Part shown: positions 59,419-64,000 of the stretch, piece after piece | How the letters are laid out: the number at the start of each line of letters is the position of its first letter | Position numbering within the stretch: the stretch's first letter is position 1 | DNA from: Paenibacillus lacisoli | GTDB taxonomy: Bacteria; Bacillota; Bacilli; Paenibacillales; Paenibacillaceae | NCBI RefSeq assembly: GCF_030580655.1 | Contig: NZ_JAUQTB010000011.1 | Coordinates: forward strand, 89,896 to 153,895 | Length of the DNA: 64,000 bases | Reading direction: 5' to 3' | Made by a program: the position numbers and the translations under genes | The notes under the pieces: generated by a model | Databases searched by the model: none | Told to the model about the DNA's origin: nothing | Seen by the model: only the letters and a program-made list of their open reading frames with translations

Positions 59419-60159
59419 TCACTTGAAATAAGCCCGTATCTTTTGCTCCATACTTTCTCTTGCTTCAGCAAACTGCTTCCATCGATGACCATTCGCTCCC
59501 GAAGGATGCGGAAAGCCCCACACACACTGTGAAGGATCGATCTGTCCAGCCTCAGCCATTCTGTGCAGCTCCTGTTCCACCATTCTGCCAAGCGGAACAA
59601 CCAGCGGAGAATCAAGCATGCCGAGCTGACGGGAAAAGGATTCAGCTGCTTGCTGCCGCAGCAGAGGTGACCGGTGAATCGGCGGGCGATGGCCTGTATA
59701 ATTGCGCTTGTTCACCATAACCGGATCCGGCAGCAGCGAAGTCGTGTGCAGCCTGTGCTCCTGCGGGCTGAATAAATCCTCAATTCGGGACAATCCCAGG
59801 TATGCATGCAGCTGCAGCTCCTCCAGCATATCCAGCAAATGGTTACGCATACTGCCTGCGAAACGTGCGTTCATTTTGGCTTCTCGGCATGCTTCCTCCA
59901 TACTTGAACCCGCACGAAGCATCCGGCCGGCGGTCTGCAGTGCAATCACCATCTGCCGGAAACCAGGGGTGATTCCCACAATAACCAGTTCCGCACGCCG
60001 GTCTATGTAGTCATTATGAGGAGCATAAAATATCTCGATCGCTCCTTCTGTGTGCAGCAGGAGCTCAGGTATCAACACATCAGAAGCAGTCCATTGATTT
60101 GCAGCTGACATTTGCATCAGTATCTCTTTATAATGCACCATTCGATCGGTCAGCAGCAT
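59419..60159 (-). CDS. Uracil-DNA glycosylase superfamily protein, divergent
   Basis: A 246-residue protein with the two hallmark motifs of the UDG fold: VIVGITPGFRQM near residue 60 (motif 1) and WGFPHPSGANGHRW near 217-230 (motif 3). The motif 1 residues differ from those of family 1, 4 and 5 enzymes (no GQDPYH or GEAPG), so base-excision activity and specificity are uncertain. AGGAGATCACCA precedes the ATG. It is probably a stand-alone gene; the Bcr-type exporter lies 55 bp downstream. Confidence 0.75.
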   Translation of the reverse strand: MLLTDRMVHYKEILMQMSAANQWTASDVLIPELLLHTEGAIEIFYAPHNDYIDRRAELVIVGITPGFRQMVIALQTAGRMLRAGSSMEEACREAKMNARFAGSMRNHLLDMLEELQLHAYLGLSRIEDLFSPQEHRLHTTSLLPDPVMVNKRNYTGHRPPIHRSPLLRQQAAESFSRQLGMLDSPLVVPLGRMVEQELHRMAEAGQIDPSQCVWGFPHPSGANGHRWKQFAEARESMEQKIRAYFK

Positions 60160-60181
60160 TGGTGATCTCCTATCATGTCAA

Positions 60182-60212
60182 AACCGCCCCCGAGTAAATC
60201 CGGAAGCGGTCA
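60182..60212 (-). terminator. Weak hairpin after the dehydrogenase gene
   Basis: ACCGCTTCCGG pairs imperfectly with CCGGGGGCGGT-like sequence, followed by TTTTGAC on the minus strand. Confidence 0.35.
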
Positions 60213-60258
60213 TACCGTCTCTTTTTATTTCGTCAGCATTCTAGGAATAGACATCCTG

Positions 60259-61146
60259 TCAAGCTTGTTGAAAATAATACTGCACCAGGACCTGAGTTCC
60301 CTTCTCATCGTAGCCCATTTCGGACATCTTTTCATATAACGATTCAGCGAGACTCAGCCCCGGCACGTTCAGGCCCATGTCCTTGGCTGATTCCAGCGCG
60401 ATCCGCATATCTTTGATAAAATGCTTCACATAAAATCCTGGCTCAAAGTCCCCTTTGATCATGCGGGGCGCCAGATTACTCAGCGACCAGCTGCCGGCCG
60501 CACCTGTCGAAATACTTTTGAGCACATTCTCCGGATTAAGACCAGAAGTTTTCGCATAAGCAACCGCTTCGCATACACCCATCATATTGGAGGCAATTGC
60601 GATCTGATTGCACATTTTCGTGTGCTGTCCGGCTCCGGCCGAGCCCTGGTGCACAATATTTGTCCCCATCAATTCAAACAGCGGCTTGACTGCTTCAAAA
60701 TCGGCAGCATCACCGCCAACCATGATCGACAGCTTGGCATCTCTTGCACCGATATCTCCTCCGGACACAGGCGCATCCATCGCATGCAGGCCTTCAGCCG
60801 CAGCCGCCTCATAAATTCGCTGGGCCAACTGCGGACTGGAAGTCGTCATATCGACCAGGTATGTATCTTGAGCTGCAGATCGGACCAGCCCATTTTCCCC
60901 CAGATACACTTCCTCTACATCGCTTGGATAACCAACCATCGTAAAAATAACCTGGCACGCTTGAGCAAGCTTGCCAGGTGTATCATGCCAGATCGCTCCC
61001 TGGTCCATTAATTCCTGAGCCTTGGCGGCGGTTCGCGTATAAATGTGCAGCGTATAGCCTGCTTTCTGAAGATGTCCCGCCATGCTTTTCCCCATGACGC
61101 CTGTTCCGATGAAGCCTACTGCTGTGTTCTCAGCTGATAATGCCAC
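60259..61146 (-). CDS. 3-hydroxyisobutyrate-type NAD(P)-dependent dehydrogenase
   Basis: A 295-residue beta-hydroxyacid dehydrogenase. The Rossmann motif is GFIGTGVMGKSMAGHLQKAGY, the substrate motif MDAPVSGGDIGARDAKLSIMVGG, and the catalytic Lys is in GSAGAGQHTKMCNQI. It resembles 3-hydroxyisobutyrate dehydrogenase, tartronate-semialdehyde reductase and succinic-semialdehyde reductases; the exact substrate is not determined by these motifs. The start is a GTG preceded by TAAGGAGGTATGAATT. It is monocistronic. Confidence 0.92.
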   Translation of the reverse strand: MALSAENTAVGFIGTGVMGKSMAGHLQKAGYTLHIYTRTAAKAQELMDQGAIWHDTPGKLAQACQVIFTMVGYPSDVEEVYLGENGLVRSAAQDTYLVDMTTSSPQLAQRIYEAAAAEGLHAMDAPVSGGDIGARDAKLSIMVGGDAADFEAVKPLFELMGTNIVHQGSAGAGQHTKMCNQIAIASNMMGVCEAVAYAKTSGLNPENVLKSISTGAAGSWSLSNLAPRMIKGDFEPGFYVKHFIKDMRIALESAKDMGLNVPGLSLAESLYEKMSEMGYDEKGTQVLVQYYFQQA

Positions 61147-61256
61147 AATTCATACCTCCTTAAGTTATGCTGTTGTATACATACATTTAATAGTTTCTAT
61201 GGAACGGGCCGATTTGTCCAGTCGGCATTCCGGAACAGACAGCACACAAGCGCGGA

Positions 61257-61286
61257 TGAATAGTCAAAAGCCATGTAAGATACACT
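61257..61286 (+). promoter_or_regulatory. Candidate sigma-G type promoter of tlp
   Basis: TGAATA at 61257 matches the sigma-G -35 exactly; 17 bases on, the sequence GATACAC is a partial match to the -10. Its location before a spore-protein gene supports the call. Confidence 0.4.
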
Positions 61287-61341
61287 GTTAAGGTGCCTAA
61301 TTCAGGCATGCCCATTCACAGATCAAGGAGGTGCAGAACAT

Positions 61342-61563
61342 ATGGCAAAACCGGATAACCGTCAAGATAATGTCGCCCACCTGCAGAAAAGTATTCAGAA
61401 TACGATTCACAATCTGAATGAAGCTGAAGCTTACCTGGACGAGCACGCCGACGAGATCTCTGCTCAGGAGCGCTCCCAGATCGAAGCTAAAAATGAACGC
61501 CGTCAGGACAGCATCCGCGGCTTCCGCAGCGAAGTTAAGGACGAAGCCGAGCATCAGCAATAA
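61342..61563 (+). CDS. tlp: Small acid-soluble spore protein Tlp
   Basis: A 73-residue, highly charged, helical protein. The pattern PDNRQDNVAHLQKSIQNTIHN, NEAEAYLDEHADEIS and IEAKNERRQDSIRGFRSEVKDEAE is that of Tlp, a minor small acid-soluble protein made in the forespore. AAGGAGGTGCAGAACAT precedes the ATG. It is monocistronic, with a candidate forespore promoter upstream. Confidence 0.93.
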   Translation: MAKPDNRQDNVAHLQKSIQNTIHNLNEAEAYLDEHADEISAQERSQIEAKNERRQDSIRGFRSEVKDEAEHQQ

Positions 61564-61579
61564 CATCGTTAACCAGATC

Positions 61580-61638
61580 AGAAGCTCCGGGGTCAGGCAT
61601 GCTGAGGTTAATTGGTTTGCCCCTACCAGGAGCTTCTC
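61580..61638 (+). terminator. Long hairpin after tlp
   Basis: AGAAGCTCC and GGAGCTTCT form a nine-bp outer stem, with GGGG/CCCC inside, around a long loop. No T-run follows. Confidence 0.45.
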
Positions 61639-61748
61639 TCATGCGTTATCACACTGTTAGTGAGAAATAAAGCGCTAACTTCCGCCAGAATGGTTAATAT
61701 ACATCATAACACCCTTTATACCCACAACACCTGAGCCGGAGGTACATG

Positions 61749-62036
61749 ATGCTGACCTATTCCTACAATTCTAACATGCTGAAGATTAAAGAGGAGAAGC
61801 AGGATACGGATATCCACTTTCAAATCCAGATTAAAGACGACCGTTATCTTGAACAGTTCAAGCTGGTTCTTCAGTTTTTCGATGACAATAAAGTATACAC
61901 CGATGTCCTGTCCTATCCCTACGAAAATCATGAATACCGGGTTATTGTCCGGGAGGACTATTATAACGATTTTCTTGCGGAGATGTTAAAAGCACGGCTT
62001 CTGCAAAGCTTGAAATGGAACGATCTTGTTCTGTGA
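61749..62036 (+). CDS. Small acidic protein of unknown function
   Basis: A 95-residue soluble protein with many Tyr, Asp and Glu residues (MLTYSYNSNMLKIKEEKQ; YLEQFKLVLQFFDDNKVYTDVLSYPYENHEYRVIV). It probably forms an alpha/beta fold, and I do not recognise a family. GGAGG lies six bases before the second ATG, which is why 61749 is preferred over 61746. It has its own terminator and is convergent with the permease gene. Confidence 0.7.
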   Translation: MLTYSYNSNMLKIKEEKQDTDIHFQIQIKDDRYLEQFKLVLQFFDDNKVYTDVLSYPYENHEYRVIVREDYYNDFLAEMLKARLLQSLKWNDLVL

Positions 62037-62044
62037 ACTATAAA

Positions 62045-62096
62045 TATAAAGGCGTACTATACCTCAGAAGCAAGGTTACAGTACGCCGTTTTTACT
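62045..62096. terminator. Bidirectional terminator
   Basis: GGCGTACT and AGTACGCC form the stem base, extended by TACCT/AGGTTA, followed by GTTTTT on the plus strand and TTTATATTTATAG on the minus strand. Confidence 0.8.
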
Positions 62097-62103
62097 ATAC
62101 CTG

Positions 62104-63414
62104 CTAGATCTGCGCTTCCTGAGCCGGCGGAGTAAGGCAGGCTTCCCTGCGGGGAGTCAAGTTAAAGAAGACGTTCAGAAGTATAGCCGCCAGACTGCCT
62201 GTAATAATGCCATCCCCGACAATAACACGGATGCTTTGGGGAAGCTGGGCAAACAGATCCGGCACCGCAGTAACACCCAGCCCCAGTGATACTGAACAAG
62301 CTACAATAAGCAGGTTATACTGGTTGCTGAAATCGACGTTTTGCAGCATTTTGATACCGGATGAAATCACCATACCAAACAGAACAATCGTTGCCCCGCC
62401 CAGTACCGAGTTAGGAATTACCGTTGCGAGTGCGGCGATTTTGGGAATCAGACCGAGGAACACGAGAATCCCTCCAGCCGCCACAACCACATTGGTCGTT
62501 TTAACTCTCGACAGCTGTACCAGACCTACATTTTGGGCAAAGGTACTATAAGGGAAGGCATTCAGAATTCCTCCCAGGACAAAAGCGAGCCCCTCCGAAC
62601 GATATCCCCGGACCAGATCCTTCTCATCCAGAGGCTGATCGCAGATTTTACTAAGCGCGAAAAACACCCCTGTTGACTCAATCATGATGACAATTCCAAC
62701 AATCATCATCGTAACAATCGGACCTATTTCAAAGGTCGGTGTACCGAAATAAAAAGGCTGCGGCAAATGAAACCAGGAAGCATCCTTTACAGCGGTAAAA
62801 TTAATCTTCCCCATCAATCCGGCGATAAGTGTCCCGGCAATAATTCCGATCAGTACAGACAGTGAACGGACAAAACCTTTGGTAAACCGGTTAAGAACAA
62901 GGATCAGGAGACAGACACCAAACGCAAGTGCCAGGTTCTCCGGGCTGCCGAAATCCTTGCTTCCGCTGCCGCCGGCCATATTTTTAATTCCGGTTGGAAC
63001 CAGGGAAATACCAATAATTGTAACAACTGAACCGATAACGACAGGCGGAAAAAGCTTTATAATTTTGCTGAAAAACACCGCAGACAGAATGATAAAAATA
63101 CCGGCGACGATGATGGACCCGTAAATGGCTGGAATTCCATACTGCGGTCCAATTGCCATCATCGGCGTCACCGCAACAAAAGAGGTGCCCAGCACCGCCG
63201 GCAGGCCGATACCAAAGTGCTTGCCCCTGCGTGCCTGCAGCCAGGTCGCAATACCGCAGGTTAGAAGATCAATCGATACAAGATAGGCGAGCTGCTCTGC
63301 GCTCAAATTAAGCGCCCTTCCTACCAGCAGCGGAACCAGGATGGCACCCGCGTACATCGCCAAGACATGCTGCAGGCCAAGCGAAAAAACTTTTAATCCC
63401 TTCGTTTCGTTCAT
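62104..63414 (-). CDS. pbuX: NCS2-family nucleobase permease (xanthine type)
   Basis: A 436-residue purine:proton symporter with 12-14 spans. Family markers include GLQHVLAMYAGAILVPLLVG, GLPAVLGTSFVAVTPM, MIESTGVFFALSKICDQPL and NAFPYSTFAQNVGLVQLSRVKT. This pattern fits the xanthine/uric-acid branch of NCS2 rather than the uracil branch. Its leader shows no recognisable purine riboswitch. The start at 63414 has only a GGGGGG tract about ten bases upstream. Confidence 0.9.
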   Translation of the reverse strand: MNETKGLKVFSLGLQHVLAMYAGAILVPLLVGRALNLSAEQLAYLVSIDLLTCGIATWLQARRGKHFGIGLPAVLGTSFVAVTPMMAIGPQYGIPAIYGSIIVAGIFIILSAVFFSKIIKLFPPVVIGSVVTIIGISLVPTGIKNMAGGSGSKDFGSPENLALAFGVCLLILVLNRFTKGFVRSLSVLIGIIAGTLIAGLMGKINFTAVKDASWFHLPQPFYFGTPTFEIGPIVTMMIVGIVIMIESTGVFFALSKICDQPLDEKDLVRGYRSEGLAFVLGGILNAFPYSTFAQNVGLVQLSRVKTTNVVVAAGGILVFLGLIPKIAALATVIPNSVLGGATIVLFGMVISSGIKMLQNVDFSNQYNLLIVACSVSLGLGVTAVPDLFAQLPQSIRVIVGDGIITGSLAAILLNVFFNLTPRREACLTPPAQEAQI

Positions 63415-63445
63415 GTTCCATCTGCCCCCCGTCGAATAAGTTCAC

Positions 63446-63742
63446 CTTCAAACCTCCAATCGATGTTAATTTAATTCACATTATATAAATGTTCTTCGGA
63501 ATTACCATCAGAAATCTAATATATTTGTCAGATCAAATAAAATCAATGAACTAAATCAGGCATTTCGAACAAAACATTTGTTGACGAATCCTAGTTTATG
63601 TTAACTTAACTGTCATTGGAAGAGTGAAATAAAAACACCCGCAATCACGGTATACCCGTTCACAGCAGGTTTAACCACGCTAACCCTCCGTTTGTTTTTT
63701 TATCCCTTTTTTTCCTGATTTGGTCTCCATCATTCCAGAGAA
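63446..63742. other. AT-rich intergenic region upstream of the permease
   Basis: No gene is supported here. On the minus strand it holds a TATAAT close upstream of the permease and a partial match to the PurR-box core (CCGAA), but neither is convincing. Several AT-rich blocks and no long frames are present. Confidence 0.5.
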
Positions 63743-63791
63743 CAAAAAAACTCACGGCAGCACAGAAATATCTGCGCTGCCGTGAGTTTTA
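63743..63791 (-). terminator. Strong terminator without an obvious gene
   Basis: A perfect 15-bp stem (AAAACTCACGGCAGC/GCTGCCGTGAGTTTT) with a T-run on the minus strand. No gene lies between it and the insertion-sequence-like end at ~63927, so its gene may have been displaced. Confidence 0.8.
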
Positions 63792-63926
63792 GAGTAACAA
63801 CATACAATAAATAATTATACGGCCTACAAAAGTTCACTTAAGCACGAAAATATTTTAATCTCGTTGTTTAGAATAAAAGAATATAACCATTGATATCAAA
63901 GAGACTGTGATCAAAACTTTAACTAG

Positions 63927-64000
63927 GATGTGTCTGAAAACTAAATATTATGGTAAGATTTGAGAAAAACGAATGGAGTAGCAAACATGAGTCAAAGACG
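63927..64000 (+). mobile_element. Possible left end of an insertion sequence
   Basis: The sequence GGATGTGTCTGAAAACTAAA resembles the terminal inverted repeat seen at the ends of IS5-type elements, and a gene starts 60 bases inside. Only one end is in the window, so this cannot be confirmed here. Confidence 0.4.
63987..64000 (+). CDS. Start of a gene running off the right edge (possible transposase)
   Basis: ATG AGT CAA AGA CG, with GGAG eight bases upstream. Only four complete codons (MSQR) are visible. The transposase assignment rests on the IS-like sequence before it. Confidence 0.4.

Noticed and set aside
63320..63445. A GTG-started frame with GGAGG before the permease start
   Set aside because: The frame is out of phase with the permease, overlaps its first ~30 codons and ends after about 41 codons without protein-like content. 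The good ribosome binding site may be coincidental.
63415..63600. Purine riboswitch or PurR boxes before the xanthine-type permease
   Set aside because: No three-way-junction core is recognisable. The partial CCGAA and TCGAAC matches lack the paired spacing of known PurR sites.

Overview
The window looks like chromosomal DNA of a spore-forming, plant-polysaccharide-degrading Firmicute, most probably a Paenibacillus. The evidence is moderate GC content, strong AGGAGG-type ribosome binding sites, a GerA-type germinant receptor operon, a Tlp spore protein, RNase J, YesM/YesN two-component proteins, secreted GH5 enzymes and an intracellular GH127 enzyme. The genus is an inference. No rRNA, tRNA, CRISPR array or prophage was seen. 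The last ~70 bases look like the left end of an insertion sequence.

Layout. 1-5.7 kb: a truncated LysR gene divergent from an HPP membrane protein, a TetM-like GTPase, RNase J and a DUF3231 gene. 5.8-11.3 kb: an SsuD-type flavin monooxygenase in one operon with a two-permease sugar-type ABC importer, with a divergent AraC regulator. 11.3-16 kb: GNAT, an SgrR-like regulator, NUDIX, and two small DMT (YdcZ/DUF606) transporters flanking a Crp/Fnr regulator. 16-24 kb: a secreted beta-mannanase with a perfect cre site, a ROK sugar kinase with an MFS sugar porter, and a three-gene sugar-sensing system (anchored binding protein, YesM-type kinase, YesN-type regulator). 24-31 kb: an old-yellow-enzyme, then a 1044-residue GNAT/beta-domain fusion followed by an amidohydrolase, then small conserved genes.

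31-40 kb: a six-gene exopolysaccharide operon resembling Bacillus ydaJKLMN. It has a degenerate GGDEF receptor that keeps its c-di-GMP I-site, BcsB-like and BcsA-like subunits, a DUF2334 protein, a GH8-like lipoprotein and an additional WsfD-like membrane protein. 40-48.6 kb: metE, GH127 with a divergent AraC gene, a DMT exporter divergent from a P450 over a shared palindrome, and a nitroreductase. 48.7-52.7 kb: a GerA-family operon (A-B-C). 52.8-55 kb: a self-contained 18-codon micro-gene and a three-domain GH5-X2-CBM46 endoglucanase with an isolated perfect Shine-Dalgarno in its leader. 55-58 kb: an NrtR-like regulator with a frameshifted PARG-type glycohydrolase, and a GyrI-like protein. 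58-64 kb: Bcr-type MFS, a UDG-superfamily protein, a dehydrogenase, Tlp, and an NCS2 xanthine-type permease.

The strongest candidates for something undescribed are (a) the SsuD monooxygenase with sugar-type ABC importer operon, which would fit import and desulfonation of a sulfonated sugar, and (b) the GNAT/beta-domain giant protein paired with an amidohydrolase. Functional statements come from reading protein motifs by eye; no database search was run.
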